Shown: in pieces, positions 7,945 through 16,447 of the stretch | Layout of the letters: each line of letters begins with the position of its first letter | Position numbering within the stretch: position 1 is the stretch's first letter | Made by a program: the position numbers and the translations under genes | Notes under the pieces: model-generated | The model's input: the letters and a program-made list of their open reading frames with translations, nothing else | Databases searched by the model: none | What the model was told of the DNA's origin: nothing | Assembly (NCBI RefSeq): GCF_009208565.1 | Contig: NZ_WFLK01000001.1 | Location: 372,001-436,000 of the forward strand | Direction of reading: 5' to 3' | Length of the DNA: 64,000 bases | Source: Janthinobacterium aquaticum | GTDB taxonomy: Bacteria > Pseudomonadota > Gammaproteobacteria > Burkholderiales > Burkholderiaceae_D

Positions 7945-9234
7945 TCAAGCGCCCGCGTATTGCAGCTTGCCGCCCTGGGTGGCGCCGTGATAGCGCGCTA
8001 CCGACAGGTCATCGGCGCGGATAGCCGGCTGCTTCGACGACATCAGGTCGGCCAGCAACTGCGCCGAACCGCACGACATGGTCCAGCCCAGCGTGCCGTG
8101 GCCGGTGTTCAGAAACAGGTTACGCAGCGGCGTGCGTCCGACGATCGGCGTGCCGTCCGGCGTCATCGGGCGCAGGCCGGTCCAGAAGGTGGCGTCGACC
8201 GTATTGCCGCCGCCGGGGAACAGGTCGTTGACCACCATTTCCAGCGTTTCGCGGCGGCGCGGGTTGAGGCGCAGGTCGTAGCCGGCAATCTCGGCCATGC
8301 CGCCCACGCGGATGCGGTCGTCAAAGCGCGTGACGGCAATCTTGTAGGTTTCATCAAGGATGGTCGATACCGGTGCTTTGGCCGCATCGACGATAGGCAC
8401 CGTGATCGAATAGCCCTTGAGCGGATAGACGGGAATATCGAGCTGCGGCTTGATGAAATTGGTCGAGTAGGAACCGAGGGCCACCACGTAAGCGTCTGCC
8501 TTGACCAGTTCTGCGCCGCACTGTACGCCGGCAATCGCGTCGCCCTGCGTCAGCAGCGCATCGATCGGCACGCCATAGCGGAACGTGACACCAAGCGCGA
8601 CGGCCATCTCGGCCAGGCGCGTGGTAAACAGCTGGCAGTCGCCGGTTTCATCGTTGGGCAGGCGCAGGCCGCCAAACAGCTTGTGCTTGACCGCTTCCAG
8701 GGCCGGCTCGGCGCCGGACAACTGGTCGCGCAACAAGACCTCGAACGGCACGCCCGCTTCCTGCAGCACCTCGATATCCTTAGCCGCATCGTTGTATTGT
8801 TTTTCGGTACGGAACAGCTGGGTCGTGCCCTGCTGGCGCCCTTCATAGGTGATGCCGGCCTCGGCGCGCAGCGTCTTGAAGCAGTCGCGGCTGTATTCGG
8901 CCAGACGCACCATGCGTTCCTTGTTGACGGCGTAGGCGTCGGGCGTGCAGTTGCGCAGCATCTGCCACATCCATTTGAGCTGCGCCATGCTGCCGTCGAG
9001 CGAGATGGCCAGCGGGGCGTGGCGCTGCATCATCCATTTTACGGCTTTGAGGGGAATGCCGGGCGCGGCCCACGGCGAGGCGTAGCCGGGCGAAATCTGG
9101 CCGGCGTTGGCGAAACTGGTTTCCAGCGCCGGACCGGGCTGGCGGTCGATGACGGTCACGTCATGGCCGGCCCTGGCCAGGTAGTAAGCACTGGTGACGC
9201 CGATCACGCCGCTGCCCAGAATCACGATACGCAT
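7945..9234 (-). CDS. dadA: D-amino acid dehydrogenase small subunit
   Basis: A 429-residue FAD enzyme that oxidises D-alanine and other D-amino acids to oxo-acids, feeding electrons to the respiratory chain from the membrane surface. The ADP-binding loop is at residues 1-30 ([20 protein letters not shown]), with a typical C-terminal FAD closure including [16 protein letters not shown]. Start ATG 9234 follows GAGGAAATT. A longer frame to 9324 lacks a ribosome site and precedes the fold. It heads the dadA-dadX operon. The divergent Lrp-type gene 137 bases away is the expected regulator. Confidence 0.95.
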   Translation of the reverse strand: MRIVILGSGVIGVTSAYYLARAGHDVTVIDRQPGPALETSFANAGQISPGYASPWAAPGIPLKAVKWMMQRHAPLAISLDGSMAQLKWMWQMLRNCTPDAYAVNKERMVRLAEYSRDCFKTLRAEAGITYEGRQQGTTQLFRTEKQYNDAAKDIEVLQEAGVPFEVLLRDQLSGAEPALEAVKHKLFGGLRLPNDETGDCQLFTTRLAEMAVALGVTFRYGVPIDALLTQGDAIAGVQCGAELVKADAYVVALGSYSTNFIKPQLDIPVYPLKGYSITVPIVDAAKAPVSTILDETYKIAVTRFDDRIRVGGMAEIAGYDLRLNPRRRETLEMVVNDLFPGGGNTVDATFWTGLRPMTPDGTPIVGRTPLRNLFLNTGHGTLGWTMSCGSAQLLADLMSSKQPAIRADDLSVARYHGATQGGKLQYAGA

Positions 9235-9371
9235 AATTTCCTCTATTTTTCCGTTTTTTGATGACGATTGTTTTTTGGGCAGATTGCCGGATTTGCCGCT
9301 ATGATATGGCGATTGAACCAGCATTTGTTCACGTATAAATCAAGATATTCAGCAAATAATCATAAAAATCC

Positions 9372-9872
9372 ATGAGAATTCTTAAAGAATCGGCACGCGG
9401 GCTCGACAAGCTCGACCGGCATATCCTGCGCGTGCTGCAGGTGGACGGGCGCATCTCAATGAAAGAGCTGGGCGAACAGGTCGGCCTGTCGATCACGCCC
9501 TGCATCGAACGGGTGCGGCGCATGGAGCGCGACGGCGTGATCAGCGGCTATTATGCGCGCGTCAATCCGGCCGCCGTGGGCGCCAAGTTGCTGGTGTTCG
9601 TGGAAATCACCCTGAACCAGAAGTCGGCCTCGGCCTTCGAGCAGTTCCGCCGCGAAGTGCTGCAGATACCGGAGGTGCAGGAATGCCACCTGGTGTCGGG
9701 CGACTTCGACTATCTGATCAAGGCGCGCATCCACGAGATGGCCGAATATCGCAAGCTGCTGGGCGACATGCTGCTGCAGCTGCCGGGCGCGGCGCAATCG
9801 AAAAGCTATGTGGTGATGGAAGAGATCAAGGAAACGCTGGCGGTCTCGACCGACGTTCAGCCAGGACGCTGA
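9372..9872 (+). CDS. Lrp/AsnC family regulator, divergent from dadAX
   Basis: A 166-residue Lrp-type regulator. The N-terminal helix-turn-helix (about residues 10-70) has LDKLDRHILRVLQVDGRISMKELGEQVGLS. The C-terminal RAM/AsnC ligand domain (about 75-150) has the usual SGDFDYLIKARI strand. Lrp-type proteins next to dadA (DadR or Lrp) switch on D-alanine catabolism in response to alanine, and the divergent placement supports that role here. The spacer is AT-rich but I could not assign a definite Lrp box. Confidence 0.9.
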   Translation: MRILKESARGLDKLDRHILRVLQVDGRISMKELGEQVGLSITPCIERVRRMERDGVISGYYARVNPAAVGAKLLVFVEITLNQKSASAFEQFRREVLQIPEVQECHLVSGDFDYLIKARIHEMAEYRKLLGDMLLQLPGAAQSKSYVVMEEIKETLAVSTDVQPGR

Positions 9873-10021
9873 AAGTACCGTTTTGCGCACCCTTCAGCAT
9901 CGCCATGCGAGCCTTTGTATAATCCGGTAGCCGGTTCAACAGAATCTCAGCACACTGCGTCCAGACATCACGCCCGTCCCCTCTGAGATTGGAAGCGGTG
10001 ATGCACACCGGAACGACTACC

Positions 10022-10363
10022 ATGAACACTGTCATCAAACTGGCGCTATGCTGCCTGGCTGGCTTGAGCGTGGCCATGTGCACGGCCAGCGAATACCAGG
10101 TCAACCGCGCGCCCGTCAACGGCGCCATCTACCAGAACATCAAGGTGGGCAAAACCACCCGCCTCGATCTCGACGCGGCACTGGGCAACGCCACCGTGGT
10201 CAGCTTCGACCCCGGCTATGAAGTGTGGGTCTACAAGAACCAACTGCAGCCCTCAAGGCGACTGCTGCCGCTGCTGGGCGAAAAAGGCACGCGCGAAGTG
10301 GCCGTGATGTTTGACCATGCTGGTATTGTCAGGAAATTCCGCATTCACGAGCCGCGCAAATAA
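10022..10363 (+). CDS. Small exported protein with BamE/SmpA-like pattern
   Basis: A 113-residue protein with an N-terminal hydrophobic segment (residues 3-20) consistent with a signal peptide. Its one cysteine near the cleavage zone (C20) follows A-M rather than a canonical lipobox, so lipoprotein status is doubtful. The mature part reads YQNIKVGKTTRLDLDAALGNATVV, then YEVWVYKN, and ends with a short strand pair. This follows the G-x-T-x(n)-LG-x-P ... WxY logic of the SmpA/OmlA (BamE) fold. A longer in-frame start at 9989 exists. Assignment to the BamE-like superfamily is moderate; the specific role is unknown. Confidence 0.65.
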   Translation: MNTVIKLALCCLAGLSVAMCTASEYQVNRAPVNGAIYQNIKVGKTTRLDLDAALGNATVVSFDPGYEVWVYKNQLQPSRRLLPLLGEKGTREVAVMFDHAGIVRKFRIHEPRK

Positions 10364-10386
10364 TTCTGGTCCTCCCGCACAGGAAC

Positions 10387-10426
10387 ACCGGGCCAAGCGG
10401 ACCTGAAAAATGTCGAGGGCAAGGCG
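10387..10426 (+). repeat. Partial copy of the dispersed palindromic element also found at 30315-30354
   Basis: These 40 bases match 30315-30354 with three mismatches. The match begins ACCGGGCCAAGCG and ends GAGGGCAAGGCG. Here only the left arm is present; the sequence then runs directly into a second repeat family at 10423. Confidence 0.75.
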
Positions 10427-10465
10427 TAGGTCGGGTTAGCCCGCAGGGCGTAACCAGACAACACC
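10423..10465 (+). repeat. 43-bp dispersed repeat, copy 1
   Basis: Bases 10423-10465 match the reverse complement of 42692-42734 at 40 of 43 positions. The core GGTCGGGTTAGCC and the near-complementary GGCGTAACC half allow a short hairpin. This is a REP-like intergenic element, not coding. Confidence 0.75.
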
Positions 10466-10492
10466 ACGGCCATCGGTGCAGTATCATGCACC

Positions 10493-11068
10493 ATGCTTAA
10501 AAACCTGCTTTATCTTCTTGCCGCCCTGCTGGCGGCATGGACGCTGGCCTGCGCCGCGCTGGTGCTCGACGGCGTGCACGACCAGCTTGCGCCTGCCGAT
10601 GTGATTGTGGTGCCTGGTAATACCATCGCCCCCGACGGTACGCCGAGCCCGCGCCTGCAGGCCCGGCTCGATGCAGCGCTGGCCGCCTATCGCGAGCGAC
10701 TGGCGCCGCGCATACTGGTCAGTGGCGCCACCGGCAAGGAAGGCTTTGACGAAGCCGTGTCCATGGCGGCCTACCTGCGCCGCCAGGGCGTGCCGGCCAG
10801 CGCCATTGTCGAGGACAGCCAGGGCTGGACCACCGGCGCCACGGCGCACAATGCAGCGGCCATCATGGCCAGCCACGGCTGGCGCAGCGCCATGGTAGCC
10901 ACCCAGTATTTCCATGTGCCGCGCATGCGGCTGGCGCTGCAGCGCGCCGGCGTGCATGTCAGCGCACAGATCCATGCGCCGTATGTCGAGTGGCGCGACC
11001 TGTATTCGCTGCCGCGCGAAGCGGCCGGCTTTGCGCTTTATTATCTGCGTTCCATGCAGCTTACGTAG
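10493..11068 (+). CDS. YdcF/SanA family (DUF218) protein
   Basis: A 191-residue protein with one N-terminal membrane anchor or signal (residues 3-24) and a DUF218 domain. The domain shows ADVIVVPGNTI, RILVSGATGKEGFDEAVSMAAYL, VEDSQGWTTGATAHNAA and VATQYFHVPRMRLAL. This family includes SanA and YdcF and is linked to cell-envelope integrity. The catalytic chemistry is not established. It lies 98 bases before the AAA protease gene on the same strand but with a normal-looking spacer, so membership in that unit is uncertain. Confidence 0.88.
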   Translation: MLKNLLYLLAALLAAWTLACAALVLDGVHDQLAPADVIVVPGNTIAPDGTPSPRLQARLDAALAAYRERLAPRILVSGATGKEGFDEAVSMAAYLRRQGVPASAIVEDSQGWTTGATAHNAAAIMASHGWRSAMVATQYFHVPRMRLALQRAGVHVSAQIHAPYVEWRDLYSLPREAAGFALYYLRSMQLT

Positions 11069-11166
11069 AACATAACAATAATTGACGTATTGCAAAAGAT
11101 CGCTGATACTCGCGCTCACCTCCGTTAGCCCATCCAGGTCTGCATGAACAGCGTAAAGAAGCATCA

Positions 11167-14037
11167 ATGGACAAACTGACCGCAGCGCTCAGGATGTCCA
11201 AGGTAATTGCCTTGCATCAACAACGCAAACGCATTGATATCGACTGTTTCTATGCGGCCCTGCAATTTATTGCCCCTGCCGCCACCGACAGCGCCGTTGG
11301 CCAGGCCGGTGTGCCGGCGGCCGCGCTGACGCGCGAACAGGCAGCGCCCGGCGGGCAGCTTGTACTCGACAGCTACCAGGCAGAACCGGCACTGCGCCTG
11401 GCAGATGCGCTGGTGCAGCTCAAAACGCGGCTGGCAGGCGGCAACTGGGCCGGCGAAGAGGCCGTTTTTGCCGAAGCGCCGCTGGAGGAAAGCGAACGCG
11501 ACGCCGCGATCACCGCGGCCATGCAGGTGGTCACGGCCGCGCTCAAGCCGCCGCCGATCAACGCCGGCGCCGGCGGCGCAGCCTCTGCGGGCAACAGCCT
11601 GCGCGAACGGCTGGCCACCCAGTTGCTGGGCCAGGAACTGGCCGCCACGCTGCTGCGCGAAGAACTGACGCTGCGTGAATGGAAACTTGACGGCCAAAAC
11701 GGTCCACAGGTGTTTCTGCTGCTCGGCCCACCATCGAGCGGCAAGACCCTGATGACAAATCTGCTGGCGCAGCACTATGCCGGGCGGCCCATGCTGACGC
11801 TCAATATGGCCAGCTACCAGAGCGAGCGCGAAGGCTTTGGCCTGACCGGCCTGCGCTATGGCTGGTCGGACGCGCGCCCTGGGCGCCTGACCGGTTTTGT
11901 GTGGGAGCATCCGCGCGCCATCGTGGTGTTCGAGCATATCGACCGCGCCCATGAAAACGTGCAACAGCTGCTGATGCCTCTGCTGGTCGGCGGCAGCCTC
12001 GATGACGAATATGGCTTCGGCAGCGGCGCTGAAAGCGGCCACCCCGACAGCCGCAGCGTCGACTTCAGCGACACCATCCTGCTCTTTACCAGCAATGCCG
12101 CCAGCGCCGTCTATGAGCAGCCCGGCTACCAGCAACTGCTGGCCGACACGCCGGAGCAGGCGATCGCCCAGCTGCGCGCGGCTTTTGGCGCGCCGCCCGC
12201 CAGCCAGACAGGTATCCGCGGCGAGCCGGCGCCCGCGCGCGCCTCGGGCTTTGCCACGCACCTGAGCCAGTTCCCCATCCTGCCCTTCCTGCCGCTGGGG
12301 CTGGACGCGCTGCTGGCCATCACAGGCCAGCGCCTGGCCACGCTGGCGAGCGGCCTGCAAGCGCAGAACGTGGCCTGCAGCGGTCTCGACGCGCCCGAAC
12401 TGGCCTGGGTGCTGACGCTTGCCCTGGGACCGGACATCAATGCGCGTGAACTCGATGGCGTGGCCCGCCCGCTGGTACAGCACTATGTGCGCGACTGCGA
12501 CGCCAGCGGCGCCAGCCGCGCCACGCAGCTGGTGGTCAGCGTGGCGCCGTCGCCACTGCTTGAGCGCCTGCGCGCCAGCAACCCGGCTGAAGTGCTCAAC
12601 CAGTTGCTGCGCCGTAGCGAAACGCTGCGCTACCGGCTGACGGCCACGCGCGACGGCGCCACGCTCACGCTGCAGCTCGATGCGCTGGAACTGGAACGCG
12701 TGCGCGTACAATCGGACTACGGCAACACCGGCGGCTTTGTCACCGAATTGCCCAAGCAGGGCTTTGATGCGATTTTCGGCCATCAGCATGTCAAGCAGCG
12801 CCTGCAGCAGGTGCTGCGCCTGCTGCAGCAGCCGGCCAGCGTCGGCGGCGCACCGCTGGCTTTGCCCAAGGGCATGCTGCTGTATGGCAGTGCCGGCACC
12901 GGCAAGACCATGCTGGCCAAGGCGCTGGCGGCCGAAGCCAAGCTGCCCTTTATCAGCGTGACCGGGCCGCAGCTGCTGGACCTGGACCTGATCCGCACGC
13001 TGTTCCAGCGCGCCCGCAAGTTTGCACCCAGCATCGTGTTTATCGACGAGATCGATGCGCTGGGCGTGCGCGGCGCGCACGGCGCCGATGTCTGCATCAA
13101 CCAGCTGCTCACTGAAATCGACGGTTTTTCCGACACCCGCTGGGGCGGCGTGTTCGTGATCGCCGCCACCAACTTCCCCGGCAAGGTCGATCCGGCGCTG
13201 ACGCGCTCGGGCCGGCTCGACCTCAATATTGAAATTCCCATGCTCGACCGCGAAGCGCGCGCCCTGTTCGTGGCGCGCCTGCACGGCCTGCCCCACCAGG
13301 ACGCCTGGGACGACCAGGTGCTGCTCGACCTCAGCGCCGGCATGACCGGCGCCGACCTGGAAAAAGTCTACCGCGAATGCGCGCTCGACTTGGTGCGCCG
13401 CCAGACCGACCATATTACCCAGGCCGATGTGCTTGAACAGATCAATGTGATCCGCCACGGCCAGCGCGTCGAAAACCCGCGCCTGCGCGAACAGCTTGAA
13501 TCGACCGCCTTTCACGAGGCCGGCCACGCCGTGGTGTCGATGGTGCTCAACCCCGGCGTGCGGGTGCAGCAGATCACCATCGTGCCGCGCCGCGACAGCC
13601 TGGGCTTTACCAGTTATGACCAGGAAAATTCAAGCGGCGGCAACTTCAACCGCGCCCAGGCCATCAACCGCATCTGCGTGGCACTGGCCGGACGCATTGC
13701 CGAATCGCGGCGCTTCCCCGCCATCGATGACGCTGGCGGCAACGACGCCGGCGCCGCCAGCGACCTGCACTACGCCACCCGCCTGGCCTGGCAGGCGATT
13801 ACCGAATGGGGGCTGGACGAGGAATTTGGCTGGTTGTCGCTGTCAGGCATCTCCGAGGCCGGCCAGCGCGCCCTGCAGGAACGCGCGGTGGAACGCTCGC
13901 ACGCCTGGCTGGCCGAAGCGCGCCAGCACACCACGCACGTGATCGACGAACACTGGCGCACCATCGAGCAGGTGGCGAACTACCTGCTGGAACATGAAAT
14001 GCTCGATGGCGATACCTTGCGCAATATGCTGGCTTAA
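11167..14037 (+). CDS. Hybrid double AAA+ protease: ClpB-like module, FtsH-like module and M41 zinc peptidase
   Basis: A 956-residue protein with no membrane segment. Module 1 (about residues 150-440) resembles the second AAA domain of ClpB/ClpA. It has Walker A GPPSSGKT 187-194, a YGW aromatic pore-like segment 231-233, SRSVDFSDTILLFTSN 295-310 as sensor 1, and a Walker B position reading VVFEHIDRAH 253-262 where ClpB has L-L-D-E, so the catalytic glutamate is replaced by histidine. Module 2 (about 520-765) is FtsH-like: Walker A GSAGTGKT 574-581, Walker B IVFIDEID 623-630, and a second region of homology with R680 and R683 as arginine fingers. The stretch after PFISVTG is six residues shorter than in E. 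coli FtsH, and the F-V-G pore loop is missing. The peptidase (about 775-956) has HEAGH at 783-787 and D866 as third zinc ligand. It heads a unit with a membrane protein and a YbjN-like protein. The family mix is visible; the function is unknown. Confidence 0.9.
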   Translation: MDKLTAALRMSKVIALHQQRKRIDIDCFYAALQFIAPAATDSAVGQAGVPAAALTREQAAPGGQLVLDSYQAEPALRLADALVQLKTRLAGGNWAGEEAVFAEAPLEESERDAAITAAMQVVTAALKPPPINAGAGGAASAGNSLRERLATQLLGQELAATLLREELTLREWKLDGQNGPQVFLLLGPPSSGKTLMTNLLAQHYAGRPMLTLNMASYQSEREGFGLTGLRYGWSDARPGRLTGFVWEHPRAIVVFEHIDRAHENVQQLLMPLLVGGSLDDEYGFGSGAESGHPDSRSVDFSDTILLFTSNAASAVYEQPGYQQLLADTPEQAIAQLRAAFGAPPASQTGIRGEPAPARASGFATHLSQFPILPFLPLGLDALLAITGQRLATLASGLQAQNVACSGLDAPELAWVLTLALGPDINARELDGVARPLVQHYVRDCDASGASRATQLVVSVAPSPLLERLRASNPAEVLNQLLRRSETLRYRLTATRDGATLTLQLDALELERVRVQSDYGNTGGFVTELPKQGFDAIFGHQHVKQRLQQVLRLLQQPASVGGAPLALPKGMLLYGSAGTGKTMLAKALAAEAKLPFISVTGPQLLDLDLIRTLFQRARKFAPSIVFIDEIDALGVRGAHGADVCINQLLTEIDGFSDTRWGGVFVIAATNFPGKVDPALTRSGRLDLNIEIPMLDREARALFVARLHGLPHQDAWDDQVLLDLSAGMTGADLEKVYRECALDLVRRQTDHITQADVLEQINVIRHGQRVENPRLREQLESTAFHEAGHAVVSMVLNPGVRVQQITIVPRRDSLGFTSYDQENSSGGNFNRAQAINRICVALAGRIAESRRFPAIDDAGGNDAGAASDLHYATRLAWQAITEWGLDEEFGWLSLSGISEAGQRALQERAVERSHAWLAEARQHTTHVIDEHWRTIEQVANYLLEHEMLDGDTLRNMLA

Positions 14038-14065
14038 GCGGACAAATTCAACAGGAAAGAGGGTT

Positions 14066-15880
14066 ATGAGCAATACCGTCATCTACAGCTACAAAGCCGA
14101 ACCACGCAGCGGCGGACGATACTTTATTTCCGTGATGCGCCGTGATGAAACACCCGCCAAAGTGGTGCCCATCAAGCCACAGAAGAAGGACATCGAGGCC
14201 GATGGCCTGCCCCGTTTCGATAGCAAGAAAAATTCCGTTGATGAGGACAACGTCAAAGCCGTCGCGCAGGACGGCGACGCTGGCAAGGAACCGGCAAAGC
14301 TGCCGGTCGCGAAACCAGTATATGGCAGTAAAAATCCGCTTGCCAGCGACGATAACACGCCCCCGGAAGTTATCCGGACAAATGAACATCTGGTCAAAGA
14401 GGGCAACAAGGTTGAAGGTAGCGACCTCGAGAGCGTTACGACAAACACGCACGGGCATACCGGCACGCAAGGAGCCGAAATGGAGGAACTGCTGGCGGGA
14501 AGCGCGCCAATCGAGATCAACAAAAAGATGAATGCTGCGCCCCCCGGATCACCGGGTGACGGCAGCTTTTTGCTCGGCGAATTACGCATCGCCACCACAC
14601 CTGCCGATCAATCGGTCATCCTTGAGACGTACAGGATCAGCGAGAGAACGCACAAAAATGCTTTCTACATTGATTACGAGCGGCCCATTACCGTTTCTGA
14701 GTACGACGCAAACTTTGAAATGCAGGCCGACGACGCCGCCATGGTATTGCGCGCCTTTATGCTGGCCAAGATGACGACCACACGGCTTGAAACGCGCCAT
14801 ATCCTGCAGGAGCAGACGAAAGGCCTTGCCAAGCTCCGCACTGCCATCGACGCAGACAAAGAGCATGTTTTTTCAAGCAACATGCTGAAAGAATGGCAAC
14901 GAGTTGAAGATGCGGCAGAAGAGCATGGCAAGAGCCATAATGGACCACACAAACGGTATGCATTAATGTGGGAAGATGTCTTTGCTCAACGTGCCACCGT
15001 GTTGCATGACTTTGTGCACCGACACAAGCGATGGTTGTATGGCAGTGTCTTTGCCATGCTGGTGCTGACACTGTACTGGGTCTGGTTTCCCGAATTCCAA
15101 TACTGGTCCGAACTGGGTAAATTGCTGACCTTCACATCGGTGGCGGGCGGTATCGTTTTTCTGCTGTACGCCTTGAATTTGAAGGTATTGAAAACGCGTA
15201 TTGCCGAGCAACTGCATAAAAACACGACCAAAAAACTCAATAAAACCATGGCCGGGCTGATACAGACCAATGCCAATGTCGCTGCACTTAATATGGCGCC
15301 GCTGCAACAAGATGCCTATGTTTCCGATCTGTTGCTGTGCAAGATGGATCAGGCTCTGCATCTGAAGGAACGGCTGACATCGATTGAAAAAGTGATCAAG
15401 GCCCGTGCAACCTATGTGGGCGCTGACGCCTTGCATATTGAACAGCATCGCGACCGCGTACGCCGCAGTATTACCGCTGCCGGCAGCGGCGTCTTCGTGG
15501 GATTCTTTACCTACGAGGTGGGAGAATCGGTGATGAGCTACCTGCATGTGACGCACCACCAGGACCAGAACTCAATGCTGTACTGGCTGTTTGCCAATGG
15601 CGAGCGCATCAAGGTCAAGCAAGGGCATGCGCTGGCGCTGCCTGAGCAGGCACAGGCCGGCGATATCCATGCAGCACCGCATGAGAACGCCGTGACGGCC
15701 AGCCACACGGTGCAGCATGGGCCGGCCATCGATCCGGAATTTATCCAGGCATATCACGAGCCGGAAGTGTTTGCGCACAGCGTACTGTTGACCTTGACTA
15801 TCGTCTTCAGCCTGATCACGGCCTGGATCGCCATACGCAAGCCCGAAGCCGAGCAAGGTGGCGGCCATGGCCACCACTAA
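14066..15880 (+). CDS. Four-helix membrane protein with long hydrophilic N-terminus, unknown function
   Basis: A 604-residue protein I do not recognise. ATG 14066 follows AGGAAAGAGGG, and it starts 28 bases after the AAA protease stop. Residues 1-165 are hydrophilic and low in structure signals. Residues 168-320 look helical and soluble (DQSVILETYRISERTHKNAF, MLAKMTTTRLETRHILQEQ). Membrane segments are predicted near 323-341, 352-372, 468-487 and 570-590, with an amphipathic helical block at 373-465 between the second and third. The C-terminus GGGHGHH is histidine-rich. The gene is visibly poorer in GC than the protease gene before it. It could be a membrane receptor, anchor or substrate of the protease. 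It could also be an effector, but nothing in the sequence proves that. Confidence 0.8.
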   Translation: MSNTVIYSYKAEPRSGGRYFISVMRRDETPAKVVPIKPQKKDIEADGLPRFDSKKNSVDEDNVKAVAQDGDAGKEPAKLPVAKPVYGSKNPLASDDNTPPEVIRTNEHLVKEGNKVEGSDLESVTTNTHGHTGTQGAEMEELLAGSAPIEINKKMNAAPPGSPGDGSFLLGELRIATTPADQSVILETYRISERTHKNAFYIDYERPITVSEYDANFEMQADDAAMVLRAFMLAKMTTTRLETRHILQEQTKGLAKLRTAIDADKEHVFSSNMLKEWQRVEDAAEEHGKSHNGPHKRYALMWEDVFAQRATVLHDFVHRHKRWLYGSVFAMLVLTLYWVWFPEFQYWSELGKLLTFTSVAGGIVFLLYALNLKVLKTRIAEQLHKNTTKKLNKTMAGLIQTNANVAALNMAPLQQDAYVSDLLLCKMDQALHLKERLTSIEKVIKARATYVGADALHIEQHRDRVRRSITAAGSGVFVGFFTYEVGESVMSYLHVTHHQDQNSMLYWLFANGERIKVKQGHALALPEQAQAGDIHAAPHENAVTASHTVQHGPAIDPEFIQAYHEPEVFAHSVLLTLTIVFSLITAWIAIRKPEAEQGGGHGHH

Positions 15881-15933
15881 GACGTTATACTTGCTTATAA
15901 ACTTGATAGTTACGTAACCTGATGGAGCAATCT

Positions 15934-16401
15934 ATGGATAGCAATACCCTTGCCACACTGTACAAAACGGTGATTGAAGAAGAACTGGGCATGATTGCCA
16001 AGATCGATGACACCGATGACGTCATTTTCAAGTATCCCGACCTGGGCACGCTGTACTTCAGCCTGGATGCGGAAAATGATCCCGAGTATCTGATGCTGGT
16101 GTTCCCGAATTTTGCCGATGCCAAATCACTGGAGCTGTCGCGCGAGCAACTGCTGCTGGCAATCAATAACATCAACAGCAGCAGCAAGGCAGTCAAGCTG
16201 TCGATCCGCCGCAAGACCATCGACACCGACTGCGACGTAACGGCCACCGTGGAAGCGTTTGTCGGTGCGCCGAATCAGGCGCCAGCCGAAGCAGTCCTGC
16301 GCCAGACCATCAAGCGCAATCTGTCGGCACTGCGTGCCGGTGCGCGCAACCTGATTGAAGAAAGCAAGAAAATCAAGGGCGACCAGGTCGAAACGATGTA
16401 A
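15934..16401 (+). CDS. YbjN-like / type III chaperone-fold small protein
   Basis: A 155-residue acidic protein. The body reads DVIFKYPDLGTLYFSLDAENDPEYLMLVFPNF, then a helix, then LLLAINNINSSSKAVKLSIRR and a final strand and helix. This alternation, with the AINNIN stretch, is the pattern of YbjN-domain proteins, whose fold resembles type III secretion chaperones and which act as adaptor or stabilising proteins. ATG 15934 has GGAG seven bases upstream. The ATG at 15922 has none. It is the third gene of the unit that starts with the AAA protease, 53 bases behind the membrane protein, and may be an adaptor for either partner. That role is inference. Confidence 0.7.
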   Translation: MDSNTLATLYKTVIEEELGMIAKIDDTDDVIFKYPDLGTLYFSLDAENDPEYLMLVFPNFADAKSLELSREQLLLAINNINSSSKAVKLSIRRKTIDTDCDVTATVEAFVGAPNQAPAEAVLRQTIKRNLSALRAGARNLIEESKKIKGDQVETM

Positions 16402-16409
16402 GCCGTCGG

Positions 16410-16434
16410 GGGCCGGGATACCTCGTCCCGGCCC
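16410..16434. terminator. Perfect 9-bp hairpin between convergent genes
   Basis: GGGCCGGGA and TCCCGGCCC pair around a 7-base loop, right after the YbjN-like stop and before the glpK stop on the other strand. No clear T tract follows on either side. Likely a shared stem-loop terminator. Confidence 0.55.
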
Positions 16435-16447
16435 TGACCCTGTCAGT

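Noticed and set aside
11164..13527. Open frame of 787 codons on the minus strand opposite the AAA protease gene
   Set aside because: Its sequence is alanine/glutamine/histidine-rich mirror coding of a high-GC gene with no family features. The plus-strand frame has intact Walker, second-region and HEAGH motifs.
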